A DNA stretch of 64,000 nt, taken from assembly GCF_000214825.1 (NCBI RefSeq), contig NC_015581.1:744001-808000 (forward strand). Direction: 5' to 3'. Made by a program: the position numbers and the translations under genes. This document shows positions 12,607 to 22,615 of the stretch, piece after piece. The notes under the pieces are model-generated. The model saw nothing but the letters and a program-made list of their open reading frames with translations. It was not told the DNA's origin and made no database searches. Each line of letters begins with the position of its first letter. Within the stretch, counting starts at the first letter, position 1. Source of the DNA: Thiomicrospira cyclica ALM1 (GTDB lineage: Bacteria > Pseudomonadota > Gammaproteobacteria > Thiomicrospirales > Thiomicrospiraceae).

Positions 12607-12888
12607 ATGGAGTATGTGCACAACATAATGAATCTTAAATGTAGTGGATGTGTAAATCAGGTTACTAAAAAACTGCAGGGTATTGAAGGGGTTAGTGATG
12701 TCAGGGTGGACCTGGAGCTCGGCCTTGTTCGCTATCAAGCCACTGGGCTAGGCATCAATGAACAAGTGTTAACCCAGCTAATCAAGTTAGGGTATCCAGA
12801 GGTGGGTAGTGTCGATGGAATTGCAGCTGCGGGTGCAAAGGCAAAATCTTTTGTCAGTTGCGCTATTGGTAAGATGACAAAGGAGTAA
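12607..12888 (+). CDS. small heavy-metal-associated (HMA) domain protein
   Basis: A 93-residue cytosolic protein with one ferredoxin-like HMA domain. The metal-binding C12-S-G-C15 lies in MNLKCSGC, as in copper chaperones of the CopZ/Atx1 type and the N-termini of copper ATPases. A short Ala/Lys-rich tail with one further cysteine follows the domain. I prefer the ATG at 12607 (AGAGG five bases upstream) to the GTG at 12601. It ends 4 nt before parC and overlaps the parC ribosome-binding site, so the two are probably co-transcribed, an unexpected pairing. No copper ATPase is nearby, so the metal and partner are unknown. Confidence 0.85.
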   Translation: MEYVHNIMNLKCSGCVNQVTKKLQGIEGVSDVRVDLELGLVRYQATGLGINEQVLTQLIKLGYPEVGSVDGIAAAGAKAKSFVSCAIGKMTKE

Positions 12889-12892
12889 CTGG

Positions 12893-15121
12893 GTGACGCA
12901 ACAAACTATTAACTATGAAGGCATTGAACAGCAAAGTGTTGCCTACTTTACCGAAAAAGCTTATCTCGATTACGCCATGTATGTCATTTTAGACAGAGCT
13001 TTACCTAGCATTTGTGATGGTCTAAAACCAGTTCAGCGGCGCATTATTTATGCCATGTCTGAACTGGGTTTAAAGTCGACGGCAAAGTATAAGAAATCAG
13101 CAAGAACTGTAGGTGATGTTTTGGGTAAATTTCATCCTCATGGTGACAGTGCCTGCTACGAAGCTATGGTATTGATGGCTCAGGACTTTTCTTTTCGATA
13201 TCCTTTAGTTGATGGTCAAGGCAACTGGGGTTCGATTGATGATCCTAAGTCGTTTGCAGCTATGCGTTACACCGAGTCAAAGCTATCAGCTTTTTCTGAT
13301 TTGCTGTTGCGTGAATTGGGTCAAGGCACAGTTGACTGGGTACCAAATTTTGATGGCTCATTAGATGAGCCTCTGGTTTTACCCGCGCGGGTTCCACACA
13401 TTTTATTAAATGGCACATCGGGTATTGCTGTGGGTATGGCGACAGATATTCCGCCACACAACTTGAATGAATTGGTGGCCGGTTGTATCGCGCTTCTTGA
13501 TAAGCCCAGCTTGTCAGACCGCGAACTTTTGGACTTTATTCCGGGGCCGGATTACCCCAATGCAGCACACATTATTACACCTACTGAAGATATAGCTAAT
13601 ATCTATTTGCAAGGGCAAGGCTCATTGCGCCAGCGTGCTAACTTTCTCATTGAAGATGATGTAAATCTTGTTATTGATGCTTTACCGTTTCAGGTTTCAG
13701 GCGCCAAAGTCTTGGAGCAAATCGCCAATCAGATGCGGGCCAAAAAACTGCCGATGATTGTTGATTTGCGAGATGAATCTGACCATGAGTCGCCAACGCG
13801 CTTAGTTGTAGAGCTGCGTTCGAAACGTGTTGATGTGGACGCGCTGTTTTTGCATCTTTGCGCAACTACAGATTTAGAAAAATCTTACCGGGTGAATTTG
13901 AATGTTATAGGTTTAAATGGGCGACCCCAAGTTAAAACCTTAAAAGGTATCTTGTCGGAGTGGTTGACTTACCGAACAGAGACTCTCCGGCGACGTTTGC
14001 AGTACCGTTTAGATAAAATCCTCGCTCGCTTGCATATATTAGATGGCCTTCTAATCGCTTTTTTGAATATCGATGAAGTTATTGCCATTATTCGTGAATA
14101 TGATCACCCAAAGGCAGAGTTGATTCAACAGTTTAGACTAAGCGACATACAAGCGGAAGCAATTCTAGAACTCAAACTGCGTCACTTAGCTAAGCTGGAA
14201 GAGATGAAGATTACTGGAGAACAGGTCGAGCTTGCGGCGGAGCGTGATCAGTTAGAGGGTATTCTGGGAAGTGAACGGCGGCTTAAAAACTTGCTTAAAA
14301 AAGAATTGCAAGCGGATGCGCAATTACACGGCGATGCTCGCCGTTCCCCGCTTGCAGAGGCGTCTATAGCAACAGCTCTGAGTGAGCAAGACCTATTACC
14401 TTCAGAAGCACTAACCTTAGTATTGTCTGCAAATGGCTGGATTCGAGCGGCAAAAGGCAGTGATGTTGAGGGTGAGGGATTGGCCTATAAGTCAGGTGAT
14501 CGTTTCTTGATGCAATGTCAGGCCAATTCACGTCAAACCGCTGTGTTCTTTGATTCAACTGGGCGGGCTTATGCCGCCGCTTGTCATTCGTTGCCCTCGG
14601 CAAGGAGTCATGGTGAGCCATTAAGTGGTCGTTTTAGTTTAACGTCTGGGGCTAAGATAGTAGCTATGGTTGTTGCGGACTCGAGTGAAGAAGTGTTTTT
14701 GGCAGCCGCTAATGGCTATGGTTTTGTGGTGCCATTTGACCAGCTCTTGTCAAAAACCAAATCAGGTAAAGTCGTGTTTAATCTTGATGAGGGTGTTGAG
14801 CTAGTTGCCGTTAGTAAGGTGTGTGCGGGTGGTCGAGTTGCGGTTGTATCTAATGAACCTAGGTTGTTGGTGTTTAGTGAAGGTGAACTACCTCGCCTTA
14901 ATAAAGGCAAGGGTAATAAGCTGATTCAATTGCCTAAAGAGCATAGCTTGGTGGCGGCAATGGTTTTTGACCAAAGAGCAAAGCTTGCCTTGATTGCAAA
15001 CGACTATACAAAAACGTTTGGTCCTGCACAAGTAGAGGAGGCCTTTGCTAAAAGGGCGGCACGGGGTCTCAGCTTGCCCCGCACATTGAAAGAAGTATCC
15101 TTTATAAAAGCCGTTTTGTGA
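12893..15121 (+). CDS. parC: DNA topoisomerase IV subunit A
   Basis: ParC is the DNA-cleaving subunit of topoisomerase IV, which unlinks daughter chromosomes. The 742-residue protein has the catalytic tyrosine Y126 in [11 protein letters not shown], a winged-helix and tower core, and a C-terminal beta-pinwheel beginning at about residue 500. The length and the pinwheel pattern fit ParC (752 in E. coli) better than GyrA. It starts with GTG, preceded by AAGGAG within the end of the upstream gene. parE is not in this window. Confidence 0.96.
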   Translation: MTQQTINYEGIEQQSVAYFTEKAYLDYAMYVILDRALPSICDGLKPVQRRIIYAMSELGLKSTAKYKKSARTVGDVLGKFHPHGDSACYEAMVLMAQDFSFRYPLVDGQGNWGSIDDPKSFAAMRYTESKLSAFSDLLLRELGQGTVDWVPNFDGSLDEPLVLPARVPHILLNGTSGIAVGMATDIPPHNLNELVAGCIALLDKPSLSDRELLDFIPGPDYPNAAHIITPTEDIANIYLQGQGSLRQRANFLIEDDVNLVIDALPFQVSGAKVLEQIANQMRAKKLPMIVDLRDESDHESPTRLVVELRSKRVDVDALFLHLCATTDLEKSYRVNLNVIGLNGRPQVKTLKGILSEWLTYRTETLRRRLQYRLDKILARLHILDGLLIAFLNIDEVIAIIREYDHPKAELIQQFRLSDIQAEAILELKLRHLAKLEEMKITGEQVELAAERDQLEGILGSERRLKNLLKKELQADAQLHGDARRSPLAEASIATALSEQDLLPSEALTLVLSANGWIRAAKGSDVEGEGLAYKSGDRFLMQCQANSRQTAVFFDSTGRAYAAACHSLPSARSHGEPLSGRFSLTSGAKIVAMVVADSSEEVFLAAANGYGFVVPFDQLLSKTKSGKVVFNLDEGVELVAVSKVCAGGRVAVVSNEPRLLVFSEGELPRLNKGKGNKLIQLPKEHSLVAAMVFDQRAKLALIANDYTKTFGPAQVEEAFAKRAARGLSLPRTLKEVSFIKAVL

Positions 15122-15152
15122 TACTTTGTTTGTAAAGTGACTGGTGACGAAT

Positions 15153-15746
15153 TTACTGTTTTTGTCCTAATAACTGCACGACACTGCTTGGGCCAGAATG
15201 GCCAGTCCCTTCCTGAATGGTTCTTATGATCTCTTGATTTTGTTGCCATAGCATCGTTTTGAAATCTTTTTTTAGGCTGTCGAGTTCGTAAAGTAACCCC
15301 AGGTCTTTTGGACCGCCACTAGTATATTTCAGTTGTCTTGGGCTGTAGGCTTCTAATAAAAACAGTCCACCAGTTACCAGGCCTGCTTCCACGTCTTGGT
15401 GTACTTTTTGACGCAAAGCGGCTGGTAAATGGCAAAAGATGCTAACGATGGCATCCCATTGTTCAGTACCAAAATCAAACTCATTAAGGTCGGCCAGTTG
15501 GTAGTCGATTTGAAGATTGTTTGCTTCGGCAAGTGCTAAGGCTTTTTCACGCGCCACACTGGAGCTATCGATTGCGCTTACTTGGTGGCCAAGTCGGGCA
15601 AGAAAAACCGCATTTCGACCTTCTCCCTCTGCAATGCACAGAATTTTTTTTGGTGTTGCCCAAGTGTTGGCTATGGCATGTAAAAAATCATTTGGTTCAG
15701 TGCCGTAAAAATAGTCTTTGCCTAGATATTTCTCATTCCAGTCCAT
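15153..15746 (-). CDS. class I SAM-dependent methyltransferase, TehB-like
   Basis: A 197-residue methyltransferase with a Rossmann-type SAM fold: motif I ILCIAEGEGRNAVFLARLG (about 35-53), an acidic residue after strand 2 (SAIDSS) and the motif IV-like region WDAIVSIFCHLP. The overall pattern resembles TehB/thiopurine-type methyltransferases, where glutamate replaces a glycine in motif I. The substrate cannot be told from sequence. It starts 27 nt after queE stops and probably shares its transcript; it converges with parC. Confidence 0.8.
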   Translation of the reverse strand: MDWNEKYLGKDYFYGTEPNDFLHAIANTWATPKKILCIAEGEGRNAVFLARLGHQVSAIDSSSVAREKALALAEANNLQIDYQLADLNEFDFGTEQWDAIVSIFCHLPAALRQKVHQDVEAGLVTGGLFLLEAYSPRQLKYTSGGPKDLGLLYELDSLKKDFKTMLWQQNQEIIRTIQEGTGHSGPSSVVQLLGQKQ

Positions 15747-15773
15747 AGGTGTTCCTTTCTTTTACAAATATGG

Positions 15774-16430
15774 CTAGTCGATGCCAAGTATCTTGTGTGT
15801 TTGTAAGCTAAGTCGCCATTGAGGGTGTTGTAAGCAGTATTGCACCGCCATCTCGGTATGCTCGGCGACTTTAGGTCCATCCATAGGTTGCAAATAGTAA
15901 TGCTTAAATTGATGCGCTTGGTTTATTTGATCCGGCATTAGATTTTTTTGCGGGAAGACTAATTTTAGTTCATCACCTTCAGTCAGTAGCCAGGGTGCAT
16001 TGGCTTTGGGACTGACACAAATCCAGTCAATCTGCTCAGGTGCTTGTTTAGTGCCGTTGGTCTCTAGAGCAATTTCAAAATTAAATTGGTGAAAAGTATC
16101 TACCAGGCTTTGATCAGCTTGAAGTAACGGTTCACCACCGGTTAACACCACAAATGGATGTGTTTTGGCGGTTTTTGGCCACAGACCTAACAAATGCTCA
16201 ACCAGGTGGGTGGCGGTATCAAAGCGTCCGCCGTTTTGTCCATCAGTACCAATAAAATCGGTATCACAAAACTGGCAAATGGCCTGTGCGCGATCTGTTT
16301 CTCGTCCAGTCCATAAATTGCATTGAGTAAAGCGGCAAAAAATGGCCGGACGACCGGCATGAAAGCCTTCCCCTTGGAGTGTGTAAAATGCTTCTTTAAT
16401 TTGGTAGCTCATGGTATTAGCCCAAGTCAT
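15774..16430 (-). CDS. queE: 7-carboxy-7-deazaguanine synthase
   Basis: QueE is a radical SAM enzyme that converts 6-carboxytetrahydropterin to 7-carboxy-7-deazaguanine in the synthesis of queuosine. The 218-residue protein has the family's unusual cluster motif CX14CX2C at C37, C52 and C55, and a GGEPLLQ block (about 100-106). The longer start at 16430 has AGG upstream; an alternative ATG at 16412 would give the N-terminus MSYQIKEAFYTLQGEG. queC and queD are not adjacent. It is divergent from leuC. Confidence 0.93.
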   Translation of the reverse strand: MTWANTMSYQIKEAFYTLQGEGFHAGRPAIFCRFTQCNLWTGRETDRAQAICQFCDTDFIGTDGQNGGRFDTATHLVEHLLGLWPKTAKTHPFVVLTGGEPLLQADQSLVDTFHQFNFEIALETNGTKQAPEQIDWICVSPKANAPWLLTEGDELKLVFPQKNLMPDQINQAHQFKHYYLQPMDGPKVAEHTEMAVQYCLQHPQWRLSLQTHKILGID

Positions 16431-16454
16431 TAAGGCCTGGATTATATTTTAATC

Positions 16455-16482
16455 TTTTGCTGAAATCACAAAATGTTATAAT
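16455..16482 (+). promoter_or_regulatory. possible leuC promoter
   Basis: A perfect -10 box, TATAAT, lies at 16477-16482, with only a weak -35 candidate, TTTTGC, at 16455-16460 (16-bp spacer). About 70 nt of leader precede leuC. I see no leader peptide rich in leucine codons, so classical attenuation is not evident. Confidence 0.45.
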
Positions 16483-16551
16483 AAATAGTTAATTTTTAGC
16501 CATATTTGATGCGGCGTTAGATCGCGAAAGTCAAGATTAGTAGGAAAGGTC

Positions 16552-17967
16552 ATGTCTGCAAAAACACTTTACGATAAGTTATGGGACGAGCATGTTGTCC
16601 GCCAAGAAGAAGACGGTACAGCATTAATCTATATCGATCGTCAGTTGTTACACGAGGTGACATCGCCTCAAGCCTTTGAAGGTTTACGACTGGCGGGTCG
16701 TACGCCTTGGCGCATTAGTGCCAACCTCGCTACTGCTGATCATAACGTGCCCACTACACCAGTTGAAGGTGGTGCGGCAGGGATTGTTGACCCTATTTCG
16801 CGTATTCAAGTGCAAACTTTACATCGCAATACGCAAGAGTTTGGTATCACTGAGTTTGGTATGGGTCACATCCGCCAAGGGATTGTGCACGTGGTTGGAC
16901 CCGAAAACGGCGCTACGCTTCCAGGTATGACCATTGTGTGTGGCGATTCCCATACCTCGACTCATGGTGCACTGGGCGCCTTAGCTCACGGCATTGGAAC
17001 CTCAGAAGTTGAACATGTTTTAGCAACGCAGTGTTTGATTCAAAAGAAAAACAAAAATATGTTGATTCGTGTTGATGGTCAGTTGCAACCCGGCGTAGGG
17101 GCCAAAGATGTGGTTTTGGCGATTATTGGTGAAATTGGTACGGCTGGCGGAACGGGGTATACCATCGAGTTTGGTGGCCAAGTATTACGTGATATGTCGA
17201 TCGAAGGGCGTATGAGTATTTGTAATATGTCCATTGAAGCGGGTGCGCGAGCAGGCCTGGTTGCCGTTGATGAGAAAACGATCGAGTATGTTAAAGGTCG
17301 CCCATTTTCACCCACCGGTGCGCATTGGGATGCGGCTGTAAAGCACTGGCAAACGTTGCATTCTGATGAGGGCGCGCACTTTGATAAGGTTGTTGTTTTA
17401 GACGGTTCTGCTATTCAGCCCCAGGTTTCTTGGGGTACGTCACCTGAAATGGTGGTTGGTGTTAACGATAACGTACCCGACCCTGCTATAGAAGCCGACC
17501 CGGTTAAATCGAATAGTATGCGTCGGGCTCTTGAGTATATGGGACTTTCTGCAAATATTCCGATAAAAGATATTCAGCTTGATTACGTTTTCATCGGCTC
17601 GTGTACAAATTCTCGTATAGAGGATTTACGTGCGGCAGCGGCTATCGTCAATGGCAAAAAAGTTGCTGCTAATATCGAACAAGCCTTGGTTGTTCCAGGG
17701 TCAGGCCTGGTTAAGCAGCAAGCAGAAGCAGAGGGCTTGGATAAGATTTTTATGGATGCCGGTTTTGAATGGCGCAACCCTGGTTGTTCGATGTGTTTGG
17801 CTATGAATGCCGATCGTCTGCCCGCTAAAAAGCATTGTGCCTCAACCTCTAATCGTAACTTCGAGGGTCGTCAGGGTGCCGGTGGTCGTACTCACCTCGT
17901 CAGTCCAATCATGGCGGCTGCGGCTGCGGTTGCTGGTCGCTTCGTCGATGTCAGAGAGTTGGTTTAG
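16552..17967 (+). CDS. leuC: 3-isopropylmalate dehydratase, large subunit
   Basis: LeuC and LeuD isomerise 2-isopropylmalate to 3-isopropylmalate in leucine synthesis. The 471-residue aconitase-family protein has the [4Fe-4S] ligands in [13 protein letters not shown] and [11 protein letters not shown], and [12 protein letters not shown] in the substrate region. AGGAAAGGTC precedes the ATG. It is first in leuCDB; leuA (2-isopropylmalate synthase) is not in this cluster, as is common in gammaproteobacteria of the Pseudomonas type. Confidence 0.98.
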   Translation: MSAKTLYDKLWDEHVVRQEEDGTALIYIDRQLLHEVTSPQAFEGLRLAGRTPWRISANLATADHNVPTTPVEGGAAGIVDPISRIQVQTLHRNTQEFGITEFGMGHIRQGIVHVVGPENGATLPGMTIVCGDSHTSTHGALGALAHGIGTSEVEHVLATQCLIQKKNKNMLIRVDGQLQPGVGAKDVVLAIIGEIGTAGGTGYTIEFGGQVLRDMSIEGRMSICNMSIEAGARAGLVAVDEKTIEYVKGRPFSPTGAHWDAAVKHWQTLHSDEGAHFDKVVVLDGSAIQPQVSWGTSPEMVVGVNDNVPDPAIEADPVKSNSMRRALEYMGLSANIPIKDIQLDYVFIGSCTNSRIEDLRAAAAIVNGKKVAANIEQALVVPGSGLVKQQAEAEGLDKIFMDAGFEWRNPGCSMCLAMNADRLPAKKHCASTSNRNFEGRQGAGGRTHLVSPIMAAAAAVAGRFVDVRELV

Positions 17968-17978
17968 GAGAAAAAGAG

Positions 17979-18638
17979 ATGAGTTTAACCCAGTTTACCC
18001 ACATAACTGCTATCGTAGCGCCCTTAGATCGCGCCAACGTTGATACCGATGCAATTATTCCAAAACAATTCTTAAAGTCGATTAAACGCAGTGGCTTTGG
18101 CCCTAATTTATTCGATGAGTGGCGCTATTTAGACGTTGGTCAGCCCGAGCAGGATAGTTCGGCACGTCCGATTAATCCCGATTTTGTATTGAACCAACCT
18201 CGATACAAAGGTGCCAAAATTCTATTGGCGCGTGAAAACTTCGGTTGTGGTTCCAGTCGTGAACACGCACCTTGGGCGCTAAAGGATTATGGCTTTGATG
18301 TTATTATTGCGCCAAGTTTTGCAGATATCTTTTTTAACAATAGCTTTAAAAATGGCATCTTGCCGATTACCCTCAGTGATCAACAAGTCGATCAGTTATT
18401 TACCGAAGTAGCCGAACAAGAATGCTATAAGCTTGACGTGGATCTTGCAAGTCAAACGATTACGACGCCAAGCGGTCAAAAATTAGCGTTCGAGGTAGAT
18501 AGTTTCCGTAAACATTGCTTGTTGAATGGTCTCGATGACATTGGATTAACTCTGGTACATCGCGATGATATCGCCCAATATGAAGCCAAGCGCCAGCAAC
18601 AAGCCCCTTGGTTATTTGTGACCCCCAATTTATCTTAA
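17979..18638 (+). CDS. leuD: 3-isopropylmalate dehydratase, small subunit
   Basis: The swivelling-domain partner of LeuC. The 219-residue protein has the [14 protein letters not shown] start and the signature [15 protein letters not shown] around residues 87-101. AGGAGAAAAAGAG precedes the ATG, 11 nt after the leuC stop. The length is normal. Confidence 0.98.
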   Translation: MSLTQFTHITAIVAPLDRANVDTDAIIPKQFLKSIKRSGFGPNLFDEWRYLDVGQPEQDSSARPINPDFVLNQPRYKGAKILLARENFGCGSSREHAPWALKDYGFDVIIAPSFADIFFNNSFKNGILPITLSDQQVDQLFTEVAEQECYKLDVDLASQTITTPSGQKLAFEVDSFRKHCLLNGLDDIGLTLVHRDDIAQYEAKRQQQAPWLFVTPNLS

Positions 18639-18660
18639 TTTATTTTTTTAGAGGTTTTTT

Positions 18661-19734
18661 ATGACAAAGCAGGTCTTATTGTTGCCAGGTGATGGCATTG
18701 GTCCAGAGATTGTGGCGCAAGCTGTGAAAGTACTAGACGTACTGAATGACAAATACAATCTTGATATTAATATGACCGAAGGTTTGGTGGGTGGAGCGGC
18801 TTATGATGTACACGGTCATCCCTTGCCAGAGGCCACTCTAGAGGCGGCTTTAGGTGCCGATGCTATCCTGTTGGGTGCTGTAGGCGGCTATCAGTGGGAG
18901 TCATTAGATATTGCGGTGCGACCAGAAAAAGGCTTGCTAGGAATACGTTCGAATTTAAAGTTATTTGCGAACCTGCGTCCTGCTATGCTTTACCCACAGT
19001 TGGCTGATGCTTCAACACTAAAGCCAGAGGTTGTTAGTGGCTTGGATATTTTGATTGTTCGTGAATTAACCGGCGGTATTTATTTTGGTCAACCTCGTGG
19101 AATTCGTGTCTTGGAAAACGGCGAGCGCCAAGGCTTTAATACTTATGTGTATTCTGAATCGGAAATTAAGCGGATTGGTCACGTGGCATTCCAAGCGGCG
19201 ATGAAGCGTAACAAGAAAGTCTGCTCCGTGGATAAAGCCAATGTGTTAGAAGTAACCGAACTATGGCGTGAAGTCATGACGGATTTGGCAAAAGAGTACC
19301 CGGAAGTCGAGCTGTCGCACATGTATGTTGATAATGCCGCGATGCAGTTGGTGCGTAACCCAAAACAGTTCGATGTTATTGTCACCGGTAACATGTTTGG
19401 CGATATTCTATCTGACGAGGCGTCCATGTTAACGGGCTCAATTGGTATGTTGCCGTCTGCTTCGCTTGATGCAAATAACAAAGGTATGTACGAGCCAAGC
19501 CATGGTTCTGCTCCGGATATTGCTGGTCAAGACTTGGCCAATCCATTGGCAACAATCTTATCAGCAGCGATGATGATCCGCTATAGCTTAGGTCGTGAGG
19601 ATTTGGCGGTTAGAGTTGAGCAAGCGGTAAGTGCTGTATTGGACAAGGGCCTGCGTACAGGTGATATTTTTTCTGTAGGTATGACCCGCGTATCAACCTC
19701 TGAAATGGGTGATGCTGTCGTCGAAGAGTTGTAA
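18661..19734 (+). CDS. leuB: 3-isopropylmalate dehydrogenase
   Basis: LeuB oxidises and decarboxylates 3-isopropylmalate with NAD+. The 357-residue protein has GDGIGPEI at the N-terminus, the substrate arginine region [10 protein letters not shown], and the metal and substrate motif [17 protein letters not shown] typical of beta-decarboxylating dehydrogenases. AGAGG precedes the ATG, and the gap to leuD is 22 nt. It closes the leu set; the M23 peptidase gene follows 11 nt later, so transcription may continue. Confidence 0.98.
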   Translation: MTKQVLLLPGDGIGPEIVAQAVKVLDVLNDKYNLDINMTEGLVGGAAYDVHGHPLPEATLEAALGADAILLGAVGGYQWESLDIAVRPEKGLLGIRSNLKLFANLRPAMLYPQLADASTLKPEVVSGLDILIVRELTGGIYFGQPRGIRVLENGERQGFNTYVYSESEIKRIGHVAFQAAMKRNKKVCSVDKANVLEVTELWREVMTDLAKEYPEVELSHMYVDNAAMQLVRNPKQFDVIVTGNMFGDILSDEASMLTGSIGMLPSASLDANNKGMYEPSHGSAPDIAGQDLANPLATILSAAMMIRYSLGREDLAVRVEQAVSAVLDKGLRTGDIFSVGMTRVSTSEMGDAVVEEL

Positions 19735-19745
19735 GTCGAGATTTA

Positions 19746-20720
19746 ATGAAAAATCGAATCAGTATTACCATTTCCGATGTTCGAGGTGCTAGGCATTACT
19801 CAATATCGGCTTTTGTAAAAAAGTTTGTATTATTGATTACGGCGCTATCTTTAGGGGTTGTGCTGATGGTCATGCTCAGTTTTATTTGGACCTACCAGCA
19901 ATATAGCCAATTAAAGTATTTACAATACCAATCAGAGTCCGCGTTCCTGGCTAAGATAGAGCAGTATCAAACGCAGCGCGAGCGGATTGTAGCCGAAAAA
20001 AAATATCTGCTTGAACAACTTAATGTTACTGAGCGCCAAGTCGTGTTTTTGGATGAGACCCTACGAAGTTTGGAAGATTTGGTCGGCTCTCATGCAGAGC
20101 ATGACGATGCAAACATTGAGGAGCGTGTTAAGTTATTACAGCTTAGCGCACTTGAAAAACAATTTTTGCTGCAAGCTTTGCCAACTGGCCGGCCGGTGAT
20201 TGAATTTCAAGGTGTTTCAAGCGGTTATGGCTGGCGCACTCATCCAGTCAGAGGTACTCGAGAGTTTCACTCAGGTATTGATTATCGCGGCAGTCGTGGT
20301 GACGGCGTCATTGCTACGGCGGATGGTATTGTAGAATATGCCGGTTATAGCAAGGGAACGGGTTATGGGAATTTAATCATTCTAAGCCATGCTTTTGGAT
20401 TTAGAACTTACTATGCGCATCTTGATAGGTTAGATGTCCGACCTGGCCAATATGTGCGTAATGGTGAGTTGATCGGGGCTATCGGTAATACTGGAGTTTC
20501 GACAGGGCCACATTTGCATTACGAAGTCACATTTATTCAAAGAAAGTTAGATCCAGCACCCTTTGTGCAGTGGAGTATTGAAAATTATGAAGATATTTTT
20601 GAAGAAATTGAGGGGGTACCGTGGGTTTCTTTAGTTCAGGCAGTGCATCAACAGGTTCAAAAAATGGAAAGACTATTATCGCAGAAGGGGGTAGAGTTTG
20701 CGAAGAGCTCCTCAAATTAA
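19746..20720 (+). CDS. membrane-anchored M23 (LytM-type) metallopeptidase
   Basis: A probable cell-wall endopeptidase or endopeptidase activator. The 324-residue protein has a short cytosolic N-terminus, one membrane segment at about 26-48, a coiled coil at about 52-112, and an M23 domain (about 160-265). The zinc ligands are present: H175-x3-D179 in HSGID, H225, and H256-L-H258 in GPHLHYE. The complete ligand set suggests an active enzyme rather than an EnvC-like activator that has lost zinc. It sits between leuB and asd with a weak ribosome-binding site. Its substrate bond is not known. Confidence 0.88.
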   Translation: MKNRISITISDVRGARHYSISAFVKKFVLLITALSLGVVLMVMLSFIWTYQQYSQLKYLQYQSESAFLAKIEQYQTQRERIVAEKKYLLEQLNVTERQVVFLDETLRSLEDLVGSHAEHDDANIEERVKLLQLSALEKQFLLQALPTGRPVIEFQGVSSGYGWRTHPVRGTREFHSGIDYRGSRGDGVIATADGIVEYAGYSKGTGYGNLIILSHAFGFRTYYAHLDRLDVRPGQYVRNGELIGAIGNTGVSTGPHLHYEVTFIQRKLDPAPFVQWSIENYEDIFEEIEGVPWVSLVQAVHQQVQKMERLLSQKGVEFAKSSSN

Positions 20721-20813
20721 ACGACGACCTGATAAGGGTGGACGTTTTTTAGGTAATAGCAATTGCATAACACCCCTAAACCCACCAGAAATAGATGATG
20801 AAAAGGATCTTAA

Positions 20814-21833
20814 ATGAAAAAATATAATGTTGCCGTTGTTGGGGCAACCGGCGCCGTAGGTGAAACGATATTAAAAGTGCTTGAAGAGCGTAGTTTTCCC
20901 ATTGGAGATCTCTATTTGCTGGCGAGTGCGCGCTCAGCGGGTAAGCGAATTGAATTTAATGGACAATGGCATACGGTAGAAGATTTGGAGACCTTTGATT
21001 TTAGCAAGGCTCAAATTGGCTTGTTTTCTCCTGGAGCTAGTATTTCAGCCGTTTACGCCCCCAAAGCTGCAGCAGCGGGCTGTGTTGTGGTCGACAATAC
21101 CTCGCAATTTCGTTATGACGATGATATTCCGTTGGTTGTTCCTGAAGTGAATCCAGGTGCGGTAGCGGGTTATAAAACTCGTGGAATTATAGCAAATCCT
21201 AACTGCTCAACTATTCAGATGATGGTTGCGTTAAAGCCTATTTATGATGCGGTTGGTATTGAGCGCATTAATGTCGCCACCTATCAAGCGGTGTCGGGAA
21301 CCGGTAAAGAGGCGATTGAAGAACTTGTTACACAAACTGCAAATTTGTTGAATTTAAAGCCTATTAAGCCTGAGGTTTATCCAAAGCAAATTGCGTTTAA
21401 TTGCATTCCGCAAATAGATGTCTTTATGGATAATGGCTACACTAAAGAAGAGATGAAAATGGTTTGGGAAACTAAGAAAATCTTAGCGGATGAGACGGTA
21501 CTGGTAAACCCAACAGCTGTTCGTGTTCCAGTATTTTATGGGCATAGTGAAGCTATTCATATCGAAACCAAAGCGAAGATTTCGGCAGCACAAGTCCGTG
21601 AATTATTGATTAAGACCGAAGGTGTTGTGGTAATCGACGAACATAAGGATGGTGGTTATCCAACCGCAGTATCCGATGCGGCAGATACCAATCCAGTTTA
21701 TGTTGGGCGTATTCGTGAAGACATCTCTTGTGAAAAAGGCATTAATCTTTGGGTAGTTGCCGATAACGTGCGTAAAGGTGCCGCTACCAATACGGTACAA
21801 ATTGCAGAACTATTGATAGCGCACCATCTGTAA
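20814..21833 (+). CDS. asd: aspartate-semialdehyde dehydrogenase
   Basis: Asd reduces aspartyl phosphate to aspartate-4-semialdehyde with NADPH, the branch point to lysine, diaminopimelate, threonine, methionine and here also ectoine (via EctB). The 339-residue protein has the nucleotide loop GATGAVGE at 10-17 and the catalytic cysteine C131 in NPNCSTIQM. AAGGATC precedes the ATG. Its stop TAA overlaps the ATG of truA by one base. In Pseudomonas and relatives fimV lies between asd and truA; here it is absent. Confidence 0.97.
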   Translation: MKKYNVAVVGATGAVGETILKVLEERSFPIGDLYLLASARSAGKRIEFNGQWHTVEDLETFDFSKAQIGLFSPGASISAVYAPKAAAAGCVVVDNTSQFRYDDDIPLVVPEVNPGAVAGYKTRGIIANPNCSTIQMMVALKPIYDAVGIERINVATYQAVSGTGKEAIEELVTQTANLLNLKPIKPEVYPKQIAFNCIPQIDVFMDNGYTKEEMKMVWETKKILADETVLVNPTAVRVPVFYGHSEAIHIETKAKISAAQVRELLIKTEGVVVIDEHKDGGYPTAVSDAADTNPVYVGRIREDISCEKGINLWVVADNVRKGAATNTVQIAELLIAHHL

Positions 21834-22615
21834 TGCATCGTTGGGCCTTGGGTATTGAATATGTGGGGACTGCCTATTGTGGTTGGCAACGCCAAGGTCA
21901 TTGTGATTCTGTGCAAGGCCAACTAGAAAAGGCGCTGTCCACCATTGCTCAAGAGACAATAGACGTCCATTGCGCTGGTCGTACTGATGCGGGAGTGCAT
22001 GGGTTGGGGCAAGTGGTTCATTTTGATACCCAGTCCATTCGGCCACATTCAGCTTGGGTGCAGGGGGCAAATACACAACTCCCCAGAGATATACGCGTGA
22101 CTTGGGCGCATCAAGTTGATGAGGGCTTTCATGCACGGTTTAGTGCCCAAGCTCGTCAGTATCGTTATGTGATTTATAATCGTGCGCAACCAAGTGCTTT
22201 GCTTTATGGTCGAACCTACTGGGAGCGTCATCCCTTAGATGCAAAGGCAATGAATATTGCAGGCCAGGCACTTTTGGGTGAACAGGATTTTAGCTCATTC
22301 CGTGCGGCACAATGTCAGGCTCAGCATGGACAACGAAACATTCAGTTATTGTGTGTGAGTCGGCGAGAGGATTTTGTCCATATTGATATTAAAGCCAATG
22401 CATTTGTGCATCATATGGTCAGAAATATTGCCGGCACACTCATGCAAATTGGCCGTGGAGACAAGCCCATAAGCTGGGCAGGTGAGTTATTGGCTTTGAA
22501 AGATCGAACTCAAGCCTATGCGACTGCTCCTGCAGAAGGCTTATATTTCGTTAAAGCTTTTTATCCGGAGTCTTTTTCTTTACCGCAATTAGCGGTTAAT
22601 GAGGTGTTATGGTAA
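21833..22615 (+). CDS. truA: tRNA pseudouridine(38-40) synthase
   Basis: TruA isomerises uridines 38-40 in the tRNA anticodon stem and loop. The 260-residue protein has the catalytic aspartate D52 in CAGRTDAGVHG and the FVHHMVRNIAGTL motif near the C-terminus. It overlaps asd by 1 nt and trpF by 7 nt, which implies translational coupling through the three genes. Confidence 0.97.
   Translation: MHRWALGIEYVGTAYCGWQRQGHCDSVQGQLEKALSTIAQETIDVHCAGRTDAGVHGLGQVVHFDTQSIRPHSAWVQGANTQLPRDIRVTWAHQVDEGFHARFSAQARQYRYVIYNRAQPSALLYGRTYWERHPLDAKAMNIAGQALLGEQDFSSFRAAQCQAQHGQRNIQLLCVSRREDFVHIDIKANAFVHHMVRNIAGTLMQIGRGDKPISWAGELLALKDRTQAYATAPAEGLYFVKAFYPESFSLPQLAVNEVLW

Noticed and set aside
14043-15121. Possible gyrA instead of parC
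   Set aside because: The length (742) and the short C-terminal pinwheel fit ParC, and GyrA would be expected to be about 100 residues longer with a GyrA-box. A phylogenetic check would settle it fully.
16500-16551. Leader peptide for leucine attenuation before leuC
   Set aside because: The only small frame, ATG CGG CGT TAG, has no leucine codons and no terminator/antiterminator pair is visible.
21810-22231. Minus-strand open frames opposite truA
   Set aside because: They are antisense to a well-conserved gene, with no recognisable motif.
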